From assembly GCF_040529335.1 (NCBI RefSeq), contig NZ_CP159534.1:3658001-3722000 (forward strand): a DNA stretch of 64,000 nucleotides, in the 5' to 3' direction. Origin of the DNA: Streptomyces sp. HUAS MG91 (GTDB lineage Bacteria; Actinomycetota; Actinomycetes; Streptomycetales; Streptomycetaceae). A model generated the notes under the pieces. That model was not told the origin of the DNA and did not search any database. It was given only the letters and a program-made list of their open reading frames with translations. Positions 8,489 to 16,891 of this stretch are shown here, piece after piece (position 1 is the stretch's first letter; each line of letters opens with the position of its first letter). A program made the translations under genes and the position numbers.

Positions 8489-9547
8489 TCAGACGGTCTC
8501 CTGCGCGCGGACCTCGGTGGACGCGGCGTCGCTCGTACGGCGCCTGCGCAGCGCCCAGAAGATCCCGGAGCCCGCGACGACCGTCACGCCGACGCCGATG
8601 ACTCCGGCGAGGCCGCCGGAGAGCCGGGCGTCGGTGATGTCCTTGACGCCGTAGTCGGCGAGCGGGGAGTCGGCGGAGGCGTGCTCCTTGGTCTTGCTGT
8701 CGATGCCCTTGTCGTGGGCGACCTTCTCCAGGCCGTCGGGGTTGGCGGAGGCGTAAAAGGAGACGAACCCGGCGAGGACGAGGGAGGTGAGCAGGCCGGT
8801 GATCCAGATCTTGCGGTGCGAGCGGGCGGCCACCGGGGCGGCGGGCGCGGCGGCCGGCGCGTCGACCAGTTCTCCGCCGACCTTGAGCTTCAGCGGTGCG
8901 GTCAGGCCGCGGGCGCCGTACACCAGGTCGGGCCGGACGGCGACGACCGCGCCGACGGTGAGCGCGGTGATGACGGCCTCGCCGATGCCGATCAGGACGT
9001 GGACGCCGACCATGGCGGTGGCGACCTTGCCGAGGGAGACGTCGGTCGTCCCTCCGATGGCGTAGACGAGGGTGAAGACGACGGCGGCGGCCGGGACCGA
9101 CACGAGCGCGGCGGCGAAGGACGCCACGGTGATCGAGCGGCGGCCGCGCGGCAGCACCTTCACCAGGCCGCGGAAAACCAGGTAGGCGACGACGGTCGTG
9201 GTGATCGCCATGTCCGTGATGTTCACGCCGAGCGCGGTCAGGCCGCCGTCCGCGAAGAGCACGCCCTGCATGAGCAGCACGACCGAGACGCAGAGGACCC
9301 CGGTGTAGGGGCCCACGAGTATCGCGGCCAGCGCTCCGCCCAGGAGATGGCCGCTGGTACCGGCCGCGACGGGGAAGTTGAGCATCTGCACGGCGAAGAT
9401 GAAGGCGGCGACGAGGCCCGCGAGCGGGGCGGTGCGCTCGTCCAGCTCACGGCGCGCGCCGCGCAGGCTGACGGCGACGGCGCCCGCGGCGACGACACCG
9501 GCGGCCGCCGAGACGGGGGCGTTGATGAATCCGTCGGGGACATGCAT
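8489..9547 (-). CDS. cbiM: Cobalt/nickel ECF substrate-specific protein, CbiM with fused CbiN-like domain
   Basis: A 352-aa metal-binding membrane component. The extreme N-terminus begins Met-His-Val-Pro-Asp-Gly, the conserved CbiM/NikM start in which His2 ligates the metal, followed by about six to seven membrane segments. After about residue 240 comes a second part with a PDGLE-type domain flanked by two membrane segments, equivalent to CbiN/NikN, so M and N are fused. No cobalamin riboswitch is seen upstream; instead a short palindrome overlaps the promoter (9588-9618). This favours a protein regulator of the Nur/Fur type and perhaps nickel as substrate (inference). Confidence 0.9.
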   Translation of the reverse strand: MHVPDGFINAPVSAAAGVVAAGAVAVSLRGARRELDERTAPLAGLVAAFIFAVQMLNFPVAAGTSGHLLGGALAAILVGPYTGVLCVSVVLLMQGVLFADGGLTALGVNITDMAITTTVVAYLVFRGLVKVLPRGRRSITVASFAAALVSVPAAAVVFTLVYAIGGTTDVSLGKVATAMVGVHVLIGIGEAVITALTVGAVVAVRPDLVYGARGLTAPLKLKVGGELVDAPAAAPAAPVAARSHRKIWITGLLTSLVLAGFVSFYASANPDGLEKVAHDKGIDSKTKEHASADSPLADYGVKDITDARLSGGLAGVIGVGVTVVAGSGIFWALRRRRTSDAASTEVRAQETV

Positions 9548-9587
9548 GGCGGAGATCTCCGGCGCTCGGCAGCTGGTTAACCGTTCG

Positions 9588-9618
9588 ATGATAGTGCCTT
9601 GTTGCGAACCCTTCGCAA
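9588..9618 (-). promoter_or_regulatory. cbiM promoter with 7-3-7 palindromic operator
   Basis: On the minus strand a -35-like TTGCGA (9618-9613) and a -10 TATCAT (9593-9588) are spaced 19 nt, about 40 nt before the cbiM start. The perfect inverted repeat TTGCGAA-CCC-TTCGCAA (9602-9618) covers the -35 and the start of the spacer, where a repressor would block RNA polymerase. Half-sites of TTGC/GCAA type are reminiscent of the nickel regulator Nur in Streptomyces, but the match is only partial. Confidence 0.55.
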
Positions 9619-9678
9619 GAGCGCCCCCCGATCAATTACTTCTGGCCCGGATTGTCTGACATATGGGACATTTGACTC

Positions 9679-10035
9679 ATGAGTGCCGACGAGCAGTACG
9701 TCGAGCAGTACGCCCGCGCCCATCTCGTCACCGGCGCCGCCGACGGGCACCGACCCGTACCGGTGGTGCTGCGCTACGACGGTGACGGCCAGGTCCGGGT
9801 CGCGCTGCCCGCGCCGGAGGGCGAGTGGACCTTCCCGCGCGAGCTGCTCGAACGCGGTCTGCGGGCACCCGCCGCCGGGGGCGACGTCCGGATCTGGCCG
9901 TGCGGCCGGGTCCAGGCGGTCATCGAGTTCCACGCACGCGAAGGGGTGGCGGTCGTGCAGTTCGACGTGAAGGCGCTGATCCGCTTCCTGCGTCGTACGT
10001 ACACGGCCACCACCCCGGCGACCACTACCGGCTGA
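9679..10035 (+). CDS. ssgE: SsgA-like sporulation/cell-division protein, probably SsgE
   Basis: A 118-aa SsgA/SsgB family protein (SALP), a family restricted to sporulating actinomycetes that controls septum placement, spore-wall synthesis and spore release. Family features are the N-terminal region ending VVLRYD, the segment WTFPRELLERGLRAP, the GDVRIWP motif and a hydrophobic C-terminal part ending FDVKALIRFLRRT. It is a little shorter than the usual 130-145 aa. SsgE is the likely paralogue because the chromosomal context (paired PBPs nearby, HrdD downstream) matches SCO3158 as remembered. It lies divergent to cbiM and its stop is immediately followed by the convergent stop of the MMPL gene. 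Confidence 0.8.
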   Translation: MSADEQYVEQYARAHLVTGAADGHRPVPVVLRYDGDGQVRVALPAPEGEWTFPRELLERGLRAPAAGGDVRIWPCGRVQAVIEFHAREGVAVVQFDVKALIRFLRRTYTATTPATTTG

Positions 10036-12249
10036 TCAGGCGCTGACCAGCTCCCGGTCGCCGTCGTCGTCCTTGCCCGCGGCGCCGGAGGCCGTCTTCA
10101 GGCCCTCGCCCTCCACGTCGACGTTGGGCAGCACCCGCTCCAGCCACTTCGGCAGCCACCAGGCGCGCTTGCCGAGCAGCGCCAAGACGGCGGGCACGAT
10201 CGTCATGCGGACGATGAACGCGTCGAAGAAGACGGCGATCGCGAGGCCGAAGCCGATCATCTTCACCATCTGCTCGGACGAGCCGATGAAGCCCGCGAAC
10301 ACCGCGATCATGATGACGGCGGCGGCGCTGACCACGCGCGCCCCGTGCCGGAACCCGGTGACGATCGCCTGCGCCGGGCGCTCCCCGTGGACGTACGCCT
10401 CGCGCATCCGGGTCACGAGGAACACCTCGTAGTCCATCGCGAGGCCGAAGACCACGCCCACCATGAAGATCGGCATCATCGACATGACCGGGCCGGTCTG
10501 CTCGACGCCGAAGAGCGAGCCGAGCCAGCCCCACTGGAAGACGGCGACGACGGCGCCGAGCGCGGCGAGCACCGAGAGCAGGAAGCCGAGCGCCGCCTTG
10601 AGCGGGACCAGGACCGAGCGGAAGACGACCATCAGGAGCAGGAACGCCAGGCCGACGACCAGGGCCAGGTACGGCACCAGCGCGTCGTTCAGCTTCTGCG
10701 AGACGTCGATGTTCATCGCGGTGGAGCCGGTGACGCTCAGCTCGGCGCCGGTGTCGGCCTTGATGTCCTTGCCCGCCGCGCGGATGTCGTGCACGACGTC
10801 CTCGGTCTGCACCGAGGAGGGCTTGTACTTCGAGACGACGCTGACGATGGCGGTGTCGCCCGCCTTGTTGAAGGTCGCGGGCGCGACGGCCGCGACCCCC
10901 TCGGTCTTCTTGATCTCCGAGACGACGTCGTCGACGGCCGCCTTCGGGTCGTCCGCGCCCCGGGCGTCGACGACCGTCATCAGCGGGCCGTTGAAGCCCG
11001 GCCCGAAGCCCTCCGAGAGCAGGTCGTACGCCTTGCGCTGGGTGGTGCTTGTGGGCTGGCTGCCGTCGTCGGGCAGGCCGAGTTCGAGCGAGGCGACCGG
11101 GACGGCCATCGCGCCCAGGCCCAGGATGCCGACGACGAGGACGGCGACCGGGCGGCGCAGCACGAAGCGGGCCCAGCGGGTGCCCATGTTGGGCTTGGCC
11201 TCGGTCTGCGTGCCGGACTCGGCGGCCTTGCGGGCCTTGCGACCGTGGACGCGCTTGCCCGCGTAGCCGAGCAGCGCCGGGATGAGGGTGAGCGCGATGA
11301 GCACGGCGATGGCGACGGTGCCGGCGGCGGCGACGCCCATCTTGGTCAGCATCGGGATGTTGACGACGGCGAGGCCGACGAGCGCGATGACGACGGTGAG
11401 CCCGGCGAAGACGACGGCCGAACCCGCGGTGCCGACCGCCCGTCCGGCGGCCTCCTCGCGCTCGCGGCCCTCGGCCAGCTCGGCCCGGAAGCGGGAGACG
11501 ATGAACAGCGCGTAGTCGATGCCGACGGCGAGGCCGATCATCATCGCGAGGGTGGAGGTGGTGGAGCCCAGGTCCAGCGCGTTGGCGAGCGCCGTGATGG
11601 TCGAGACGCCGATGCCGACGCCGATCAGCGCGGTGAGCAGCGGCAGCCCGGCCGCGACCAGCGAGCCGAAGGTGATCACGAGCACGACGGCCGCCACCGC
11701 GATGCCGATGACCTCGGTCGCGCCGGTCTCGGGCATGGCCTGGAGCGCGTCACCGCCGACCTCGACGGTCAGCCCGGTCTTCTTGGCGTCGTCGATGACC
11801 TGCTGCAGCGCGTCCCGGTCGTCGTCGGTCAGCTCCATCGAGGAGACCTTGTACGAGGCCGAGGTGTAGGCGATCGTGCCGTTCTTGCTGACCGTGTTCC
11901 CCTCGAACGGGTCGGCGACGGACGCGACCTGCTTCGAGCTGGACTTGATCGCGGAGATCGTGTCCTGGATGTCCGCCTTGTTGGCGGCGTCGGTGAGCTT
12001 CTCGTGGGCGGGCGCCTTGAAGACGACCCGGGCGGTCGCGCCGTCGGCGGCCGAGCCGGGGAAGCGCTGGTCGAGCAGGTCGAAGGCCTTCTGCGCCTCG
12101 GTCCCGGGAATCGAGAAGGAGCTGGAGGCGGCGGTCGGCGCGGAGGCGGCGCCGACGCCCGCGAGCGTCAGCAGGGCCACCCATATCAGGGCGACGAAAT
12201 GCCTTCGGCGGAAGGCGAGCTTGCCGAGTTTGTACAGGAAGGTGGCCAC
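10036..12249 (-). CDS. MMPL-family RND transporter
   Basis: A 737-aa inner-membrane exporter of the MMPL branch of the RND superfamily. It has the duplicated topology: one N-terminal membrane segment, a large extracytoplasmic domain, five to six membrane helices, and then the same again. A cytoplasmic linker (about 340-370) separates the halves, and conserved GIDYALF and AMDYEVF segments lie in the equivalent helices of the two halves. The start is GTG 12249 with GGAG 9 nt upstream. A TetR regulator gene lies directly upstream in the same direction, suggesting a regulated efflux operon. Substrate unknown; family members export lipids, drugs or pigments driven by proton motive force. Confidence 0.92.
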   Translation of the reverse strand: MATFLYKLGKLAFRRRHFVALIWVALLTLAGVGAASAPTAASSSFSIPGTEAQKAFDLLDQRFPGSAADGATARVVFKAPAHEKLTDAANKADIQDTISAIKSSSKQVASVADPFEGNTVSKNGTIAYTSASYKVSSMELTDDDRDALQQVIDDAKKTGLTVEVGGDALQAMPETGATEVIGIAVAAVVLVITFGSLVAAGLPLLTALIGVGIGVSTITALANALDLGSTTSTLAMMIGLAVGIDYALFIVSRFRAELAEGREREEAAGRAVGTAGSAVVFAGLTVVIALVGLAVVNIPMLTKMGVAAAGTVAIAVLIALTLIPALLGYAGKRVHGRKARKAAESGTQTEAKPNMGTRWARFVLRRPVAVLVVGILGLGAMAVPVASLELGLPDDGSQPTSTTQRKAYDLLSEGFGPGFNGPLMTVVDARGADDPKAAVDDVVSEIKKTEGVAAVAPATFNKAGDTAIVSVVSKYKPSSVQTEDVVHDIRAAGKDIKADTGAELSVTGSTAMNIDVSQKLNDALVPYLALVVGLAFLLLMVVFRSVLVPLKAALGFLLSVLAALGAVVAVFQWGWLGSLFGVEQTGPVMSMMPIFMVGVVFGLAMDYEVFLVTRMREAYVHGERPAQAIVTGFRHGARVVSAAAVIMIAVFAGFIGSSEQMVKMIGFGLAIAVFFDAFIVRMTIVPAVLALLGKRAWWLPKWLERVLPNVDVEGEGLKTASGAAGKDDDGDRELVSA

Positions 12250-12366
12250 GAAGGCGTACTCCGGTCAGGTCGTGGGGTCGGGGCTCGGGCCCCCAGGGCA
12301 GGGAAAATCAGCCCGACGACGTTGAGCGGTGCGCGTCAGGTGAACGGGTCTGGGCTTCGGGAGAGC

Positions 12367-12954
12367 TCAGGCGACGAGGGCGGGGAGAACCACTGCGTCG
12401 ATGTACGAGATGAGGTAGGCCTGGGTGGGCGGCTGCTCGTCGATGAGCGTCCGGGTGGCGAAACCGCCGATCAGCATGTGGATGATGTAGGCGCGCGCCG
12501 GGTTGTCGGCCCGCATCTCACCTCGGTCCACCGCTCTCTGCAGCACACGGTCCACACCGGACATCTCCGGTTCGACGATCCATTCCTTGAAGGCGGCGAG
12601 CAGATCGGGGTTGGCGTGCACGGCCACCATCAGGCCGCGCATCAGCGCGCTGTTCTGCTCCATGTGACAGTCGTCGTCCCGGAGCACCATCGCGTGCAGA
12701 TCACCGCGCAGCGACCCCGTGTCGACCTCGTCGAAGTGCGGCTTCTGGTGCCGCAGCACCTTCACGACCAGCTCGGCCTTGCCGCCCCACTGGCGGTAGA
12801 GCGTCGCCTTGCTGGCCCGGGTCCTGGTGGCCACGGCGTCCATCGTCAGGGCGTCGTAACCGACCTCCCGGAGCAGGTCGAGCACGGCCGCGTACAGCTC
12901 GGCCTCGCGCTCGGGCGTGATCCGGCTGCGTCTCGCTGCCGCTTCGGCGACCAT
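12367..12954 (-). CDS. TetR/AcrR-family transcriptional regulator
   Basis: A 195-aa repressor with a TetR N-terminal helix-turn-helix (about residues 14-60, including LTMDAVATRTRASKATLYRQW) and a variable ligand-binding C-terminal domain. The start is ATG 12954. It precedes the MMPL gene by 117 nt in the same orientation, so it most likely controls its own operon including the exporter. A 17-bp perfect palindrome lies 53 bp upstream (13007-13023). The inducer is unknown. Confidence 0.9.
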   Translation of the reverse strand: MVAEAAARRSRITPEREAELYAAVLDLLREVGYDALTMDAVATRTRASKATLYRQWGGKAELVVKVLRHQKPHFDEVDTGSLRGDLHAMVLRDDDCHMEQNSALMRGLMVAVHANPDLLAAFKEWIVEPEMSGVDRVLQRAVDRGEMRADNPARAYIIHMLIGGFATRTLIDEQPPTQAYLISYIDAVVLPALVA

Positions 12955-12984
12955 GACCTCACCTCTCCGGGTTCGTACGCTCTG

Positions 12985-13023
12985 AACATACCCCGCCCAC
13001 TAACGAAACGAAACAGTTTCGTT
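12985..13023 (-). promoter_or_regulatory. TetR-gene promoter and palindromic operator
   Basis: AACGAAAC-A-GTTTCGTT (13007-13023) is a perfect 17-bp palindrome, and the left side carries an extra direct GAAAC unit. On the minus strand a -10 hexamer TATGTT occupies 12990-12985, so the palindrome would cover the -35 position. This is the expected place for autorepression by the adjacent TetR protein. Binding is inferred. Confidence 0.6.
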
Positions 13024-13172
13024 CGTGTGCTGCGCCACACCGTCGCGCCCCGCCAGGGGCGCGGGGCCGTGCCGATGTGCGGCTCCGCCGCGTGGGCGCG
13101 ACCCGCCACGACGAGAGCCGCGGACGAAGTACCCGGGTTGCCGGAGGCCATGTCGCGGAAAAGCATGAAGAG

Positions 13173-16100
13173 GTGATCCAGGACGACGCACCCCAGGCCT
13201 ACCTACGATTCCCGCACCTGAGCGGCGAGCGATTGTGCTTCGCGGCGGAGGACGATCTGTGGATCGCGCCGCTCGACGGCTCGGCCCGGGCCTGGCGCCT
13301 CACCGTCGACCGAACGAAGGTCAGCCACCCGCGCTTCTCGCCCGACGGCACCCACATCGCGTACACGACCTGGCGCAGCCTCGACCCGGAGATCCACGTG
13401 GCACCGGTCGACGGCGGCTCGGCGCGGCGGCTCACGTACTGGGGCAGTGTCGACACCCAGGTCCGCGGCTGGACACCCCCCGACAAGGACGGCCGGGCCG
13501 ACATCCTCGCCGTCGCCTCGCACGGCGAGCCCTTCTCCTACTTCACCTTCGCCTACAGCGTCCCCACCGACGGCTCACCCGGCGGCAAGCTGCCCTGGGG
13601 CCCGGTCTCCGACATCCAGATCGCCGACATCGACGGTGAGCGGCAGACCCTGCTGCTCACGGGCACGCCCCCGCACGAACCGGCCGCCTGGAAGCGGTAC
13701 CGGGGCGGCGCCCAGGGCCGGCTCTGGGTGCACGGGCAGCGCGTCCTCGCCGACCTCGACGGGCACCTCGACGCCCCGATGTTCGTGGGCGGCCGGATCG
13801 CCTTCCTCTCCGACCACGAGGGCATCGGCAACGTCTACTCCTGCCGGCCCGACGGCTCCGGCCTCACCCGGCACACCGACCACGACGCCTTCTACGCCCG
13901 GCACGCCTCCACCGACGGCAACCGGGTCGTCTACCAGTGCGCGGGCGAGCTGTGGATCCTGGACTCGCTGGAGCCCGACTCCGTACCGCGCAGACTCCGG
14001 GTGCGGCTCGGCGGGCCGCGCGCGGGGCGCCGCTCCTACCAGGTCCCGGCCGCCCACCACGTCGACTCGCTCTCCGTCGACGAGACCGGCCGGGCCAGCG
14101 CGGTCGTCGTGCGCGGCTCCCTGTACTGGCTCACCCACCGCGACGGCCCGGCCCGCACCATCGCCGACACCCCGGGCGTCCGGGTACGGCTGCCCGAGAT
14201 GCTGGGCTCCGGCGGACAGGTCGCCTACGTCACCGACGCGGCCGGCGAGGACGCCGTCGAGATCGCCTATCTGCCCCGGGCCAGCGGCGACCGTCCGCCC
14301 CGGCGGCTCGCCTCGGGCGGCCTCGGCCGGGTCCAGGAACTGGTCGCCGACCCCGAAGGCGGCCGCCTCGCCGTCGCCTCCAACGACGGCCGCCTGCTGC
14401 TGCTCACCGTGCCCGGCGACGGCGCCACCGAGATCACCGCCACCGGGACGACCGAGACCGCCGAGGTCACCGAGCTGATCCGGTCCACGAACGGCCCGGT
14501 CCGCGATCTCGCCTTCTCCCCCGACGGCGCCTGGCTGACCTGGTCCCACCCGGGCATCGGCCGCTCCCTGCGCCAGATCAAGATGGCCCGCATCACCGGC
14601 CCCGGCGAGCGCACGGTCGTCGACGTCACCAACGGCCGCTTCGAGGACGAGAACCCGGTCTTCACCCGCGACGGCCGCTATCTCGCCTTCCTGTCCTGGC
14701 GCGGCTTCGACCCGGTCTACGACGTGCACACCGGCGACCTGTCCTTCCCGCTCGGCTGCCGCCCCTACCTCGTACCGCTCTCCTCCGCGACGCCGTCCCC
14801 CTTCGCGCTCTCGCCCGACGGACGCACCGCCGCCGGAGGTCTCGACCCGGTCGAGGACAGCGGCGGCGACGGCACCCCGACCGTCGAGATCGAGGGCCTG
14901 GCCAACCGCGTCGTGCCGTTCCCGGTCGCGGCCTCCAAGTACTCGGCGCTGCACCCGGTCTCCGGCGGCGGCCTGGTCTGGCTGCGCTGGCCGATCTCCG
15001 GCGCGCTCGGCGAGACGTTCGCCAACCCGGCCGACACCTCCTCCCAGCCGACCCTCGAACACTTCAACCTCAGCAAGGGCAAGAAGACCCAACTCGTCGA
15101 CCACATGGACTGGTTCGCGGTCAGCGGCGACGGCACCCGGCTCGTCGTCGCCGACGAGGGCGACCTCGAAGCCGTCCCCGCCACCGAGGCGGGCGACTCC
15201 GACTCCACGGTCTTCATCGACCTGCGCCGCATCCTGCACGAGGTCGACCCGGCCGCCGAGTGGCGCCAGGCCTACGACGAGGCGGGCCGGATCATCCGCG
15301 CCTACTTCTGGGAACCGCGGATGTGCGGCATCGACTGGGACGCCGTCCTCGACCAGTACCGGCCGCTGGTCGAACGGGTCGCGTCCCCGGACGAGTTCGC
15401 CGACCTGCTGCGCGAGGTCCTCGGCGAACTCGGCACCTCGCACGCCTACGTCTCCCCCGCCCGCCGCAACGAGGGCCCGCCGCACTACCAGCGCGCCCAG
15501 GGCCTGCTCGGCGCCAACTTCGTCTGCCGAGAGGGTAGTTGGGTGATCAGCCGGATCCTGCCCGGCGACTCCTCCGACTCCCGGGCCCGCTCCCCGCTGT
15601 CCGGCACCGGCATCCGCGAGGGCGCCGCGCTCACCCACGTCGACGGCCGCCGGGTCGACCCGGTCGCGGGCCCGTTCCCGCTGCTCGCCGGCGCCGGCGG
15701 CACCACCGTGGAGCTGACCTTCGACCCGGCCGAGGGCGGCGGCCGCGCCCGCCGGGTCGCGGTCGTCCCGCTGATCGACGAGCGGCCCCTGCGCTATCAG
15801 GACTGGGTCGCCAAACGCCGCGCCGTCGTACGGGAGTTGAGCAACGGCAAGTGCGGCTATCTGCACATCCCCGACCTGGGCGGCTCGGGCTGGGCCCAGT
15901 TCAACCGCGACCTGCGCATGGAGGTCTCCCGCCCCGCCCTCATCATCGACGTACGCGGCAACGCGGGTGGCCACATCAGCGAACTCGTCGTCGAGAAACT
16001 GTCCCGCAGGATCCTCGGCTGGGACCTCACCCGCAACGCCCAGGCGGTGTCCTACGCCTCCAACGCGCCGCGCGGCCCCGTGGTCGCCCTCGCCGACGAG

Positions 16101-16472
16101 GCCACCTCCTCCGACGGCGATATGATCACCGCCGCGTTCAAGCTGCTCGCGCTCGGCCCCGTCGTCGGCCAGCGCACCTGGGGCGGCGTCGTCGGCATGA
16201 CCGGCCGGCACAAGCTCGGCGACGGCACGGCGATCACGGTGCCGATGAACGCGGCCTGGTTCCCCGAGTACGGCTGGTCGATCGAGAACCGCGGCGTCGA
16301 CCCCGACATCGAGGCGCTGCGCACCCCGCTGGACTGGGCGGAGGGCCGGCACGCCCAGCTCGACGACGCCGTCGAACTGGCCCTGGACCTGCTGCGCGAA
16401 CAGGGCGCCCTCACCCCGCCCGACTACACGGACGTACCGGACCGGCGCCGCCCGAAGCTGCCGCCCCGCTGA
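13173..16472 (+). CDS. Tricorn protease homologue (S41 family)
   Basis: A large cytoplasmic protease of about 1099 aa that trims peptides, thought to act downstream of the proteasome. Two beta-propellers occupy roughly residues 10-330 and 330-690, followed by a helical domain, a PDZ domain and the catalytic C-terminal domain. The catalytic residues can be aligned with archaeal tricorn: S756-H757 (GTSHAYV), nucleophile S980 with D981 (TSSDGD), and E1038 (SIENRGVDPD); the spacing of 58 between Ser and Glu is the same as in the archaeal enzyme. The start is uncertain: GTG 13173 just precedes the conserved AYLRFPHL beginning, and no strong Shine-Dalgarno is seen. Confidence 0.92.
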   Translation: MIQDDAPQAYLRFPHLSGERLCFAAEDDLWIAPLDGSARAWRLTVDRTKVSHPRFSPDGTHIAYTTWRSLDPEIHVAPVDGGSARRLTYWGSVDTQVRGWTPPDKDGRADILAVASHGEPFSYFTFAYSVPTDGSPGGKLPWGPVSDIQIADIDGERQTLLLTGTPPHEPAAWKRYRGGAQGRLWVHGQRVLADLDGHLDAPMFVGGRIAFLSDHEGIGNVYSCRPDGSGLTRHTDHDAFYARHASTDGNRVVYQCAGELWILDSLEPDSVPRRLRVRLGGPRAGRRSYQVPAAHHVDSLSVDETGRASAVVVRGSLYWLTHRDGPARTIADTPGVRVRLPEMLGSGGQVAYVTDAAGEDAVEIAYLPRASGDRPPRRLASGGLGRVQELVADPEGGRLAVASNDGRLLLLTVPGDGATEITATGTTETAEVTELIRSTNGPVRDLAFSPDGAWLTWSHPGIGRSLRQIKMARITGPGERTVVDVTNGRFEDENPVFTRDGRYLAFLSWRGFDPVYDVHTGDLSFPLGCRPYLVPLSSATPSPFALSPDGRTAAGGLDPVEDSGGDGTPTVEIEGLANRVVPFPVAASKYSALHPVSGGGLVWLRWPISGALGETFANPADTSSQPTLEHFNLSKGKKTQLVDHMDWFAVSGDGTRLVVADEGDLEAVPATEAGDSDSTVFIDLRRILHEVDPAAEWRQAYDEAGRIIRAYFWEPRMCGIDWDAVLDQYRPLVERVASPDEFADLLREVLGELGTSHAYVSPARRNEGPPHYQRAQGLLGANFVCREGSWVISRILPGDSSDSRARSPLSGTGIREGAALTHVDGRRVDPVAGPFPLLAGAGGTTVELTFDPAEGGGRARRVAVVPLIDERPLRYQDWVAKRRAVVRELSNGKCGYLHIPDLGGSGWAQFNRDLRMEVSRPALIIDVRGNAGGHISELVVEKLSRRILGWDLTRNAQAVSYASNAPRGPVVALADEATSSDGDMITAAFKLLALGPVVGQRTWGGVVGMTGRHKLGDGTAITVPMNAAWFPEYGWSIENRGVDPDIEALRTPLDWAEGRHAQLDDAVELALDLLREQGALTPPDYTDVPDRRRPKLPPR

Positions 16473-16494
16473 ACCGGCCGCCGGGCAACGGAAA

Positions 16495-16528
16495 TCGGGC
16501 CCCACCCGGAGTTCCGGGTGGGGCCCGA
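16495..16528. terminator. Bidirectional terminator hairpin
   Basis: A perfect inverted repeat with 16-nt arms (TCGGGCCCCACCCGGA and its complement) around a 2-nt centre lies between the 3' ends of the convergent tricorn and CsbD genes. No long T tract is present, which is usual in Streptomyces. It can serve both strands. Confidence 0.85.
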
Positions 16529-16575
16529 CCGTGTCCGTGACGCGCTCAAGGAGCGCTCAGGACGGGCAAGCCCGT

Positions 16576-16776
16576 TCAGGAGTCCTGCTGGAACTTCTCC
16601 CGAGCCTGCTGCGAGCGCTCACCGGCCTCGTCCTGGGCCTGCTGAGCGCGCTCACCGGCCTGGTCCTGGGCCTGCTGCGTCCGCTCGCTCGCCTCGTCCT
16701 TGGCGCCGCCGAGCTTCTCCTTGGCCTGGTCCTGGAGCTGGTCGGCCTTGTCCTTGAACTGGTCCATGATGCCCAT
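16576..16776 (-). CDS. CsbD-like stress protein with heptad-type repeats
   Basis: A 66-aa hydrophilic protein that starts MGIMDQFKDKADQLQ and is made almost entirely of charged, Gln/Ala-rich helix. Near-identical units of the type QAQDxAGERxQ repeat three times from about residue 30 to 60. It resembles CsbD/LEA-like small proteins induced by osmotic or general stress, and is predicted to be disordered or a coiled coil. The start is supported by GGGAGT about 8 nt upstream of the ATG. It shares a bidirectional terminator with the tricorn gene. Confidence 0.8.
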   Translation of the reverse strand: MGIMDQFKDKADQLQDQAKEKLGGAKDEASERTQQAQDQAGERAQQAQDEAGERSQQAREKFQQDS

Positions 16777-16891
16777 GCTTGTTCACTCCCGTGGTGGGTG
16801 AGGGGGATGGGGCCTCGACCAGACTGACACGGGGTGACAGGAGCCGCATTTCGATCAATAACGGACTGTGCAGGGCGGCGAAAAGCCCAGG

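Noticed and set aside
9548..9678. Cobalamin riboswitch upstream of cbiM
   Set aside because: Only 131 bp separate cbiM from ssgE, and no B12-box or the multi-stem layout is visible. A promoter with a palindrome explains the region better.
10345..13176. Open frame of 943 codons on the plus strand
   Set aside because: It is antisense to the MMPL exporter and TetR genes, is Asp/Arg/Gly-rich with no domain, and is a GC shadow.
13575..16505. Open frame of 976 codons on the minus strand opposite tricorn
   Set aside because: Low-complexity Gly/Ala/Arg/Val translation with no motif. The plus strand encodes all catalytic residues of tricorn.
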